Part shown: one piece after another, positions 36,379 to 43,679 of the stretch
Layout: every line of letters begins with the position of its first letter
How positions within the stretch are numbered: the first letter of the stretch is position 1
Assembly (NCBI RefSeq): GCF_018402695.1
Contig: NZ_JAGYIM010000024.1
Location: 1-64,000 of the forward strand
Length of the DNA stretch: 64,000 nt
Origin: Arsukibacterium sp.
Lineage (GTDB): Bacteria; Pseudomonadota; Gammaproteobacteria; Enterobacterales; Alteromonadaceae
Reading direction: 5' to 3'
The notes under the pieces: model-generated
The model's database searches: none
What the model was told of the DNA's origin: nothing
Seen by the model: the letters and a program-made list of their open reading frames with translations, nothing else
Position numbers and translations under genes: made by a program

Positions 36379-37677
36379 ATGAAAATTTTAAGCAAAATTG
36401 TCATGCTGGCAACAGTACTGACTACAGCTTCGGTAGCGGCAGTAAATCCGGTACCGGGTAATAAACAACAACAGCCTCTGTTGTTGCAAAATGCCACTGT
36501 GCACAGCGTAAGTTCAGCGCCAACCCAGCAGGATGTGTTACTGGTCGACGGCAAAATAGCGGCAGTGGGCACAAATTTGACCGTGCCTGCTGATGCGCAG
36601 CAGCTGGATTTGAGCGGTAAGCATCTGTACCCGGGGTTAATTGCCCTGATTAACCAGCTGGGTTTAATTGAGGTTGAGGCCGTGCGGGCTACCCGTGATG
36701 ATCGGGAAACCAGCTCGACTAATCCGGATTTACAGGTGCAGGTTGCTTATAACGCCGACTCTGTGGTGATCCCGACGATTCGCAGTAATGGCTTCAGTCA
36801 CAGCCTGATTTATCCTGATGGCGCGATGTTAACCGGCCGTTCGGCGTTAATGCAACTGGACGCCTGGAACTGGCAGGATGCGACGGTGCAGTCGAATGTC
36901 GGGCTACATGTTAGCTGGCCGCGAATGAGTATCCAAAATGGCTGGTGGGTGCGGGACAGTGCTGAGAAACAGCGGGAAAACCAGCAAAAGCAATTAGCTG
37001 AGTTGCATCAGTACTTTGAGCAGGCTCATGCCTATTATCTGGCTGAACAAGCCGGATTAAACAGCGGTAAAGATTCGCGCTGGCATGCGATGCTGGAGTT
37101 TTTTAACGGTGAGTTACCGCTGTTTGTGCATGCCGACGACCCGCGGCAAATTCGTCAGGCCATGCTGTTGGCCGAGAAATATCAGGTGCGGTTAGTGATA
37201 GTCGGTGGCCGCGACAGCTGGCGCTTAGCGGATGAATTGGCTAAAGCGAAGGTTGATGTCATTTACACCGCACCCTATGGCTTGCCGACCCGTGGTGATG
37301 AAGCTTACGATCAGGCATTCTCGGTACCTGGCCAGCTGCGGCAGGCCGGTGTCCGGATTGCCCTGTCATTAGACGGCTTCTGGGATACCCGCAATCTGGT
37401 ATTTGCCGCCGGCCATGTTACCCGTTACGGCCTGAGCAGCGAAGATGCGTTGCGCGCTCTGACTCTGGATGCTGCGGCCATTGCCGGCGTTTCTGACCGG
37501 TTGGGCAGCATTGAGGTGGGTAAAAGTGCCAGTTTAGTGGTGTCGGATGGCGATATTTTTGATTATCGCGGCCATAAAATTGAACACTTATGGATTGATG
37601 GCCGTAAAGTTGATTTGAATAATCATCATAAGCAGCTGCACGAGCGGTTTAAGCAGCGTTATAACAACGCAGAGTAA
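36379..37677 (+). CDS. Exported amidohydrolase-like protein lacking the metal motif
   Basis: 432 residues with a signal peptide (about 1-21, ending ASVAA). The fold is recognisable from LLVDGKIAAVGTNLTVP, KHLYPGLIALINQLG, ALRALTLDAAAIAGVSDRLGSIEVGKSASLVVSDGDIFDYRGHKIEHLWIDGRKV, the usual C-terminal amidohydrolase ending. Where active members have DxHxH, this has A89-L-I-N-Q93, so metal binding at that site is lost. It resembles the first half of the preceding 1042-residue protein more than the second. Immediate proximity suggests one operon and perhaps a complex in the periplasm. Function unknown. Confidence 0.83.
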   Translation: MKILSKIVMLATVLTTASVAAVNPVPGNKQQQPLLLQNATVHSVSSAPTQQDVLLVDGKIAAVGTNLTVPADAQQLDLSGKHLYPGLIALINQLGLIEVEAVRATRDDRETSSTNPDLQVQVAYNADSVVIPTIRSNGFSHSLIYPDGAMLTGRSALMQLDAWNWQDATVQSNVGLHVSWPRMSIQNGWWVRDSAEKQRENQQKQLAELHQYFEQAHAYYLAEQAGLNSGKDSRWHAMLEFFNGELPLFVHADDPRQIRQAMLLAEKYQVRLVIVGGRDSWRLADELAKAKVDVIYTAPYGLPTRGDEAYDQAFSVPGQLRQAGVRIALSLDGFWDTRNLVFAAGHVTRYGLSSEDALRALTLDAAAIAGVSDRLGSIEVGKSASLVVSDGDIFDYRGHKIEHLWIDGRKVDLNNHHKQLHERFKQRYNNAE

Positions 37678-37734
37678 ACACACAAATAATATTTAGTAAT
37701 AAAAAGTATTTGTTAGCGTTATAACTGTACTTGA

Positions 37735-37860
37735 AGGTGAGAGCAGGTTTGCTCTAAGCCGACCGTTGAAGCCCTGGCCGGGCGGAAACGAGCCCCCAGG
37801 GATGGGTTTACGGCGTGTCGGCGTGGGCAAACCTGTTTGAACCGGCTTCCTAACCTCACT
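37735..37860. repeat. Nested 125-nt hairpin element (extragenic repeat or structured RNA)
   Basis: Five nested complementary pairs: GTGAG (37737-37741)/CTCAC (37855-37859); CAGGTTTGC (37744-37752)/GCAAACCTG (37827-37835), nine perfect bases; GCCGAC (37758-37763)/GTCGGC (37817-37822); CCCTGG (37772-37777)/CCAGGG (37796-37801); GGGC (37780-37783)/GCCC (37792-37795), with loop GGAAACGA. It fills the gap between the amidohydrolase-like gene and the M28 peptidase, ending about 22 bases before the latter's ATG. The shape recalls dispersed extragenic elements of Alteromonadales; no second copy is seen in this window. Confidence 0.7.
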
Positions 37861-37881
37861 GGTACTTTTTTCGGAGAATCC

Positions 37882-39546
37882 ATGTTGTATAAATTAACCA
37901 GCGGCGTCACTTTGGCGCTGTTACTAAGCGCCTGCTCTGTTGGCAATCAACCTGAGCAACCACTTAGCGCCCGCCCGGCAGCTATTGAAGCCCACCTGCA
38001 GTTTTTAGCCAGTGACGAGCTGGAAGGGCGTGATACCGGCAGCCGTGGCCATCAAATTGCTTCTAATTACATCGCCAGCCAGTTTCAGGCACTGGGTTTA
38101 GCACCAGCGGGGGACAACAACAGTTATTTCCAGCAGGTACCGCTGCGCTCAGCCCGGCTGCAACAGGAAAGCGTCAAACTAAGCTTTCAACGTGGGGATG
38201 ACATCCTGCAGCTAAGCTACCCGCAGCAGTTTTTCAGCGGTGCTTCGGTTAACCAGACTGAGGTTGCGGTTACCGCACCTTTGGTATTTGTCAGTTATGG
38301 TTTGGTGTCAGAAGAGTTTGCTTTAGATGATTACGCCGGGCTTGATGTTAAGGGCAAGATTGTCGTGCAACTGGCAGGCTTGCCAGCATCACTGCCAAGC
38401 GAAGAGCGGGCCTATTTGGGCAGTATTAAAGGCAAATTGGCGGCCGAGCGCGGGGCCATCGGCGTTATTACTATTCATACACCACAGCAGGAAAAAACCC
38501 GGCCCTATGCCAACAGCCTGCTTTATCTTAATACGCCACGCTTAGCCTGGCTGAATGCTGACGGCGAGCCCGGTAATGGCAATAGTAATTTGCAAGCGGG
38601 GGCTTACTTGCATTCTGATGCTGCTGTCAGCTTATTTGAGCAGGAACAACAAAGCCTGGCAGATATTTTCAGCATGCTGGAGGCTAACCAGCACCCACGA
38701 GGCTTTGAGTTAAGCAGCGAAGCCAGTTTAAGCGCAAGCAGTACCCATCAGCAAATCAGCAGCCCCAATGTGATTGCCATGCTTGAAGGCAGCGATCCGG
38801 AACTGCGGGACGAGTATGTCGTGATCACCGCCCACTCCGATCACATTGGCTTTAGTAACGACCTTCGCTCAGACGATAAAATCAACAATGGTGCTATGGA
38901 TAATGCCGCCGGGATGGCTATTTTGCTGGAAACGGCAAGAATGTTCAGTGAGCTGACGGTAAAGCCAAAGCGTTCAATACTGTTTGTGGTGGTTACCGCT
39001 GAAGAGAAAGGGTTACTTGGCGCCGATTATTTTGCTCAAAACCCAACCCGGCCGCTACAGAGTCTGGTCGCAAATGTTAATTTAGATATGCCGGTATTGT
39101 TGTATCCGTTTGCCGACTTAATTGCCTTTGGTGCTAATCACTCCACCCTGGGAGACGTGGTCGCTAACGCAGCCGCTAAAGAAGGCATTGCCCTAAGCGG
39201 CGACCCAATGCCGGAGCAGGCAATTTTTACCCGCTCAGATCATTTTACCCTGGTTAAACAAGGGGTGCCGGCAGTGTTCTTAATGACCGGTTTTACCTCA
39301 AAAGATCCAAAGCAGGACGGGGCGAAAATCTGGGGCAGCTTCTTTGCTAAGCATTATCATAAACCGTCAGATGATATTGCCAGCTTAAGTAAAGAATATG
39401 GGCCAATCCGCTATGATGCCGGCGCGGTGTTTGCTGATATTAATTTTAATATCGCTGTGGATATCGCTAATACCCCGCAGCGGCCGTTGTGGAAGGCAGA
39501 CAGCTTTTTTAATAAGGTTTTTGGTAAAGACTATAACCGGGAATAG
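37882..39546 (+). CDS. M28-family metallopeptidase lipoprotein with inserted PA domain
   Basis: Probable outer-membrane or periplasmic zinc aminopeptidase. From ATG 37882, preceded by CGGAGAATC, there are 554 residues; MLYKLTSGVTLALLLSAC is a lipoprotein signal. An upstream in-frame ATG at 37837 lies in the structured element and is rejected. N-terminal HLQFLASDELEGRDTGSRGH is typical of this group; a protease-associated domain follows (about 125-270). The catalytic domain shows ITAHSDHIG, MDNAAGMAILLETAR, VVTAEEKGLLGADYF, VNLDMP and HYHKPSDD, covering the co-catalytic zinc ligands and the general-base Glu. Peptide specificity is unknown. It may act with the two amidohydrolase-like proteins upstream. 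Confidence 0.92.
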   Translation: MLYKLTSGVTLALLLSACSVGNQPEQPLSARPAAIEAHLQFLASDELEGRDTGSRGHQIASNYIASQFQALGLAPAGDNNSYFQQVPLRSARLQQESVKLSFQRGDDILQLSYPQQFFSGASVNQTEVAVTAPLVFVSYGLVSEEFALDDYAGLDVKGKIVVQLAGLPASLPSEERAYLGSIKGKLAAERGAIGVITIHTPQQEKTRPYANSLLYLNTPRLAWLNADGEPGNGNSNLQAGAYLHSDAAVSLFEQEQQSLADIFSMLEANQHPRGFELSSEASLSASSTHQQISSPNVIAMLEGSDPELRDEYVVITAHSDHIGFSNDLRSDDKINNGAMDNAAGMAILLETARMFSELTVKPKRSILFVVVTAEEKGLLGADYFAQNPTRPLQSLVANVNLDMPVLLYPFADLIAFGANHSTLGDVVANAAAKEGIALSGDPMPEQAIFTRSDHFTLVKQGVPAVFLMTGFTSKDPKQDGAKIWGSFFAKHYHKPSDDIASLSKEYGPIRYDAGAVFADINFNIAVDIANTPQRPLWKADSFFNKVFGKDYNRE

Positions 39547-39551
39547 TGAAC

Positions 39552-39585
39552 GTAACACCCGGCCAGCACGCTGGCCGGGTGTTAC
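39552..39585. terminator. Perfect 16-bp hairpin between convergent genes
   Basis: GTAACACCCGGCCAGC (39552-39567) and GCTGGCCGGGTGTTAC (39570-39585) with a two-base loop. No T run, but its position between the peptidase gene and the response regulator suggests a two-way transcription barrier. Confidence 0.65.
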
Positions 39586-39589
39586 TGGC

Positions 39590-40387
39590 TTACTGCTCCA
39601 GTAATTTATAAAGTAATGCTTTTACCAGCTCAGGTTCAAACGGTTTATCGCACATGGCGTTCACACCAGACTGGGCAATGTTGCTTAAATGGGTGTCGTT
39701 GGCTTCGCTGGTGACCATGAGTACCGGAATATGTGATTGCTGGCTGTTCTCGCGGATATACTGAGTTAACTCGCGGCCATTTACGTCCGGCATATTGTAG
39801 TCGGTTACCACCAAGTCAAACATTTGCTGTTGTAAAATTTCAATGGCCTGCCGGCCATTTTCAGCGTCGGTCAGGTGCTTAATACCCAGGTTGCTTAATA
39901 CCCGTTTGATATGATTGCGCGCCAGCCTGCTGTCGTCTACCACCAGCACTCTGATGTCATGGACATCAAATAATGATAGCTCCAGCTCGCTGGGACTTAA
40001 TAAATCGATGGCGGCGTTTAACGCCTTCCCTAAGTGTGCGGTAGTAAAAGGCTTGGGTAGAATAGCCACTACACCGGATTGCTTAAACTCCTCCAACATC
40101 GCTTTACGGGTTTCACTCGACACCAGCATAAACGGAATTTCCGCCAGCTTTGGGTTTTGCTTAATTTTATGCAGCAGATCGAGCGCCGTACCATCAGCAA
40201 AATGCAACGCACAGGCAATTAAATCAGGTTGGTGATTACTTAGCTGTAAATAAGCGGCATCAACAGAATTGGCCTCGCTGATATGTTGCACCTGCTCCTG
40301 CTTCAGCCGTTGACTGATAATTTTCCGCTGCGTATCAGATGGCTCTACCAGTAAGATATGCAGATCGGCTGGTGATAATTGTTGCAT
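39590..40387 (-). CDS. Double-receiver response regulator, first receiver degenerate
   Basis: 265 residues with two CheY-like domains and no output domain. Receiver 1 (about 8-130) has VEPSD in place of the acidic pair and Ala60 where the phospho-acceptor Asp should be (LIACALHFADG), yet keeps the Lys in PKPF. Receiver 2 (about 140-262) is complete: VVDDSRLARN, VVTDYNMPDVNG, VTSE, DKPFEP. So only the second is likely phosphorylated. The start is the ATG at 40387, after AAAGGAATTACC; an upstream ATG at 40444 overlaps the SUI1 gene. No histidine kinase lies nearby. Confidence 0.85.
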   Translation of the reverse strand: MQQLSPADLHILLVEPSDTQRKIISQRLKQEQVQHISEANSVDAAYLQLSNHQPDLIACALHFADGTALDLLHKIKQNPKLAEIPFMLVSSETRKAMLEEFKQSGVVAILPKPFTTAHLGKALNAAIDLLSPSELELSLFDVHDIRVLVVDDSRLARNHIKRVLSNLGIKHLTDAENGRQAIEILQQQMFDLVVTDYNMPDVNGRELTQYIRENSQQSHIPVLMVTSEANDTHLSNIAQSGVNAMCDKPFEPELVKALLYKLLEQ

Positions 40388-40428
40388 GGTAATTCCTTTA
40401 GCTGGCGACGAAGCCAACAACTGCTGAC

Positions 40429-40824
40429 TTAACCACCAGCCCATTTAACGTTAAAACCGAGCTGGTTTAAATACTGCTCAATCAGTTGTCGTTTATCGGC
40501 CTGAATTTCAATAATGCCATCTTTTACCGCGCCGCCACAGGCGCACTTTTTCTTTAAGGCTGCACAAATTTCAGTCAGTTCGGTTACCGGTTTTGCGATA
40601 CCACTAATGGTCAGTACAGTTTTACCGCCGCGGCCTTTCTTTTCCCGGCGCAGCCGTATTGCGCCATCCGGATAAGCAGTACCGCCAGTGTCAACCGGTT
40701 TGGGTTGTACCACTTTGCCCTGATCGGTGCTGTATACGAGATTATCGCTGCTTTCATTTTCAGGGCTGCTGGTACTGCGGCCTAGCTGTTGCTGCCAGTC
40801 GGCGAGGGAGATTTTCTGAGCCAT
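40429..40824 (-). CDS. yciH: YciH, SUI1/eIF1-family translation factor
   Basis: 131-residue protein with a C-terminal SUI1 domain (about 55-131: IRLRREKKGRGGKTVLTISGI, CACGGAVKDGIIEIQADKRQLIEQYLNQLGF). The N-terminal 50 residues are polar and low in complexity. E. coli YciH is a conditional initiation-fidelity and translation-inhibitor factor; the same role is inferred. It is upstream of, and same strand as, the double-receiver gene with a 41-base gap. Confidence 0.9.
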   Translation of the reverse strand: MAQKISLADWQQQLGRSTSSPENESSDNLVYSTDQGKVVQPKPVDTGGTAYPDGAIRLRREKKGRGGKTVLTISGIAKPVTELTEICAALKKKCACGGAVKDGIIEIQADKRQLIEQYLNQLGFNVKWAGG

Positions 40825-40912
40825 AACTTCTATTAAAACTATTACGGGTTGCTTGCCATTAGTGCCAGCTTACCGAGCTGCTGGCATAGCAGCAAGTTTT
40901 TCTCAGGCTGAC

Positions 40913-40940
40913 TTGGCTTTTTAAACACTTCTGCTAAAAT
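40913..40940 (+). promoter_or_regulatory. Promoter of the GAF-domain gene
   Basis: TTGGCT (40913-40918), 16-base spacer, TAAAAT (40935-40940). Transcription would start about 38 bases before the ATG at 40984. Confidence 0.5.
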
Positions 40941-40983
40941 AGCCCGTCTTTTAGAAATCTGGATGGCTATAGCCCGGTGACGT

Positions 40984-41661
40984 ATGCAGGCATTTGAATA
41001 TTTACAACGAAGTGGGTTGCTGGACGAGTATGGCGATATCAGTGCAGAAATTGAGCGGGTCAGACAAGCGTTAACTGACTATCTGCAAACAGCAAGCGGC
41101 GAGGTGCACTGGCAATTTCAGGTGCCGGAGCTGGGCGAGGGCGGTGCGTGCAGTTTATTTGGTCAGCTGGCGGCCGAACCGTATTCGTTACTGCCAATTT
41201 TAGGGGGGCAAACTGCGGCCAACCAAACTGCGTTGAGCAAACTGAGCGCTATTACCGATTATTACCAGGAGAATAGTGGCCAGGACTGGTTTGGGATCTA
41301 TCAGGCCCGGTCTAACCCGGCTGGTGAGCCGGTGCTGGTCAAGCTGGCTTATTACGGTGCGCCGTCGCGGCCAGAGTTTCCGCTTAATAGCGAATTTGCC
41401 AAAATCAGTAACAACAGTACCGTTGGTTTGTCCGGCCGGGCCCGGGTGATTAACAGTGTGCCAGACTATTTAGCGGCAGGCGGTGAGTATTATACCTGCG
41501 ATCCTAAGGTACAGGCTGAAGCGTGTTTGCCTCTGTTTGACCAATCAGGCAAAATAGCCGGTATTGTCGATGCGGAGCATTTTCAGCAAGCCATTTTTAC
41601 GCCTGCAGCGATGGCGTTATTGGTAGCCGTATGTCTGGTCGTGCCAAAATATTTACCCTAA
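40984..41661 (+). CDS. GAF-domain protein (free-Met-R-sulfoxide-reductase-like)
   Basis: 225 residues, one GAF-like fold. The segment GQDWFGIYQARSNPAGEPVLVKLAYYGAPSRPEFPL followed by YYTCDPKVQAEACLPLFDQSGKIAGIVDAEHFQ resembles free methionine-(R)-sulfoxide reductases, which use cysteines near HIACD. Here Cys are kept in YYTCD and EACLP. The N-terminal 60 residues are unassigned. Could be a reductase or a ligand-binding GAF protein; sequence alone does not decide. Confidence 0.7.
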   Translation: MQAFEYLQRSGLLDEYGDISAEIERVRQALTDYLQTASGEVHWQFQVPELGEGGACSLFGQLAAEPYSLLPILGGQTAANQTALSKLSAITDYYQENSGQDWFGIYQARSNPAGEPVLVKLAYYGAPSRPEFPLNSEFAKISNNSTVGLSGRARVINSVPDYLAAGGEYYTCDPKVQAEACLPLFDQSGKIAGIVDAEHFQQAIFTPAAMALLVAVCLVVPKYLP

Positions 41662-41675
41662 GTACGTTAACCTAA

Positions 41676-41697
41676 GTAAGTTATCCTAATAACTTAC
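41676..41697 (+). repeat. 8-bp inverted repeat after the GAF gene
   Basis: GTAAGTTA (41676-41683) and TAACTTAC (41690-41697), six-base loop. No T run follows, so it may be a binding site or a weak hairpin. The GTAAG core recurs in the terminator-like hairpin 20 bases on. Confidence 0.5.
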
Positions 41698-41715
41698 ACT
41701 GACAAGTTACTATGC

Positions 41716-41742
41716 AAGTAAGCGAGCCGCTTACTTTTATTG
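41716..41742 (+). terminator. Terminator-like hairpin just ahead of the aminotransferase
   Basis: AAGTAAGC (41716-41723), loop GAGCC, GCTTACTT (41729-41736), then TTATTG. It ends the GAF transcript, but lies only 24 bases before the next ATG, leaving little room for a promoter behind it. It may therefore sit in the aminotransferase leader. Confidence 0.6.
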
Positions 41743-41766
41743 AACATTTTAACCAGGTAGAGCCTT

Positions 41767-42963
41767 ATGTTTTCTCAGTTACAAACGGTTGCCACTGACC
41801 CTATTCTGGGCCTGATGGCCGAATATAAAGCAGATCCTAACCCGAACAAGGTAGATTTAGGGGTTGGCGTGTATAAAGATGAACAGGGCCATACCGCGGT
41901 ACTTAAATGTGTCAAACAAGCCGAGGCACTGCGCCTGCAACAGGAAGACAGCAAGACCTATATTGGTATGGCAGGGGATCTTAATTTTAATGCGCATATT
42001 GAAAAACTGGCGTTTGGCGCGGCGCATCAGGTGTTACTGGCTAACCGGGTGACCACCGCGCATACCCCTGGTGGCACGGGGGCCCTGCGGGTGGCGGCCG
42101 AGTTTATTAAAAGAGCGAACCCCAACGCCACTATCTGGGTTACCACGCCAACCTGGGCAAATCATATTTCTTTATTTCAGGCAGCTGGTTTAAACGTTAA
42201 AGAATACGCTTATTACGACTACATCACGAAAGGCCTGCAGACCGAGCAAATGTTTGCTGATCTGAATAAGATCCCGGCCGGTGATGTGGTGCTGGTACAT
42301 GCCTGCTGTCATAACCCCAGTGGTATGGATTTAAATTTTGAACAATGGCAACATTTTACTGCTATTGCTAAAGAGCGTGGTTTTACGCCGTTAGTGGATA
42401 TGGCTTATCAGGGCTTTGGTGCCGGGCTGGATGAAGATGCGGCCGGGCTGCGTTTTCTGGCTGACAACGTGCCAGAGTTGTTGCTGTGCAGCTCGTGTTC
42501 AAAGAATTTTGGTTTGTACCGGGAACGGATTGGTGCCGTTAGTATCGTGGCGACAGACAGCAAGGTCGCTGAAGTGGCACGGGTTAATTTGTTAAGCGTG
42601 GTACGCAGTATTTACTCGATGCCACCGGCTCATGGTGCAATTATTGTCAGTCATATTCTCGATAGTAAAGAGCTGACTGCATTATGGCATCAGGAACTGG
42701 CCGAAATGCGCAACCGGATCAATGATTACCGTCAGCTGATTATTGATAAATTAGCGGCAGAAGGGGTAACGGATGATTTCAGCTTTATTACCCGCCAGCA
42801 TGGTATGTTCAGCTTCCTGGGGATCACTAAAACACAAATCGACCGCTTAAAAGCCGAATTCAGTATCTATATGGTCGGCTCAAGCCGGGTAAGTATAGCC
42901 GGCTTGAACCACAGCAATATCGATTACTTTGCCAGATCAGTAGCCACTGTACTGAAAGGCTGA
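41767..42963 (+). CDS. Aspartate/aromatic amino acid aminotransferase
   Basis: PLP-dependent class I transaminase of 398 residues, AspC/TyrB type, interconverting aspartate or aromatic amino acids with 2-oxoglutarate. Visible blocks: DPILGLMAEYKADPNPNKVDLGVGVYKDEQG, TPGGTGALRVAAEF, HACCHNPSGMD, VDMAYQGFGAGLDEDA, SSCSKNFGLYRERIGA with the PLP lysine, and SIYMVGSSRVSIAGL with a conserved substrate Arg. It may finish tyrosine and phenylalanine synthesis with TyrA and PheA in this window. AspC versus TyrB specificity cannot be separated by eye, so no symbol is given. Confidence 0.95.
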   Translation: MFSQLQTVATDPILGLMAEYKADPNPNKVDLGVGVYKDEQGHTAVLKCVKQAEALRLQQEDSKTYIGMAGDLNFNAHIEKLAFGAAHQVLLANRVTTAHTPGGTGALRVAAEFIKRANPNATIWVTTPTWANHISLFQAAGLNVKEYAYYDYITKGLQTEQMFADLNKIPAGDVVLVHACCHNPSGMDLNFEQWQHFTAIAKERGFTPLVDMAYQGFGAGLDEDAAGLRFLADNVPELLLCSSCSKNFGLYRERIGAVSIVATDSKVAEVARVNLLSVVRSIYSMPPAHGAIIVSHILDSKELTALWHQELAEMRNRINDYRQLIIDKLAAEGVTDDFSFITRQHGMFSFLGITKTQIDRLKAEFSIYMVGSSRVSIAGLNHSNIDYFARSVATVLKG

Positions 42964-42993
42964 GCTGAACTAATCAGCCTGCAAATACTACAG

Positions 42994-43031
42994 AACCGCC
43001 ATTCTTAAAATGAGGGGGGGCGGTTTTTTTA
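42994..43031 (+). terminator. Terminator of the aminotransferase gene
   Basis: AACCGCC (42994-43000) and GGCGGTT (43019-43025) with an 18-base loop, then TTTTTA. It overlaps the stop codon of convergent msrA. Confidence 0.75.
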
Positions 43032-43562
43032 TTTCATCAGGCTGCTGAAAAGCCCACGGAATTTAGCCATTTTCGGGGCAATTATAAACTGACAGTAACC
43101 TTGCTGCGGGTTTTGCAAAAAATAGCCCTGATGATAATCTTCTGCCGGATAAAAAGTGACGGCGGGGCTCAGTTCTGTCACGATTGGCTGGTCAAAAAAC
43201 TGCTCTGAGGTTAGTTCACGGATAAGTTCCCGGGCAATGTTTGCTTGTTGCTCGCTATGGAAAAACACCACAGAGCGATATTGGGTGCCAACATCATTGC
43301 CCTGGCGGTTGAGCTGAGTAGGGTCATGCAACGCAAAAAATACCTGGCATAGCTGCTTAAAACTAATTTGCTCAGGGTTAAACCGCACCTGTACCACTTC
43401 CGCATGGCCGGTAGTGCCGGTGCAGATACTGCGATAATCAGGATTAACAGTGTGGCCGCCCATGTAGCCGCTAAGAGCTTGTTCTACCCCCTTAAGCTGA
43501 TTAAGCGCCGACTCCAGACACCAGAAGCATCCGGCACCAAAGGTTGCAATGTCGTTACTCAT
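43029..43562 (-). CDS. msrA: MsrA, peptide methionine (S)-S-oxide reductase
   Basis: Repairs oxidised methionine in proteins with thioredoxin as reductant. The 177 residues start MSNDIATFGAGCFWCLESAL, with the catalytic Cys in GCFWC, and contain GHTVNPDYRSICTGTTGHAEVVQV, FFALHDPTQLNRQGNDVGTQYRS and the C-terminal AEDYHQGYF. A resolving Cys is likely the one in GYCQF. Upstream is a divergent FAD-oxidoreductase gene. Confidence 0.96.
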   Translation of the reverse strand: MSNDIATFGAGCFWCLESALNQLKGVEQALSGYMGGHTVNPDYRSICTGTTGHAEVVQVRFNPEQISFKQLCQVFFALHDPTQLNRQGNDVGTQYRSVVFFHSEQQANIARELIRELTSEQFFDQPIVTELSPAVTFYPAEDYHQGYFLQNPQQGYCQFIIAPKMAKFRGLFSSLMK

Positions 43563-43679
43563 TTATATTCCGCCCTTTTCAGTAGGTGTGGTCGCACGTT
43601 TGCGGGTTATGTTACAGATCGAATCGCTAAAGCATAACGTACCAAACAACCTGATGGTTTGCTAATCAAGGATGCTTTT

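Noticed and set aside
37735-37860. Integron attC site
   Set aside because: The paired stems are right in form, but the RYYYAAC and GTTRRRY core sites are not found at its ends and no integrase is near.
37719-37946. 75-residue minus-strand ORF across the structured element
   Set aside because: It reads straight through the hairpin and the peptidase signal sequence; no coding signature.
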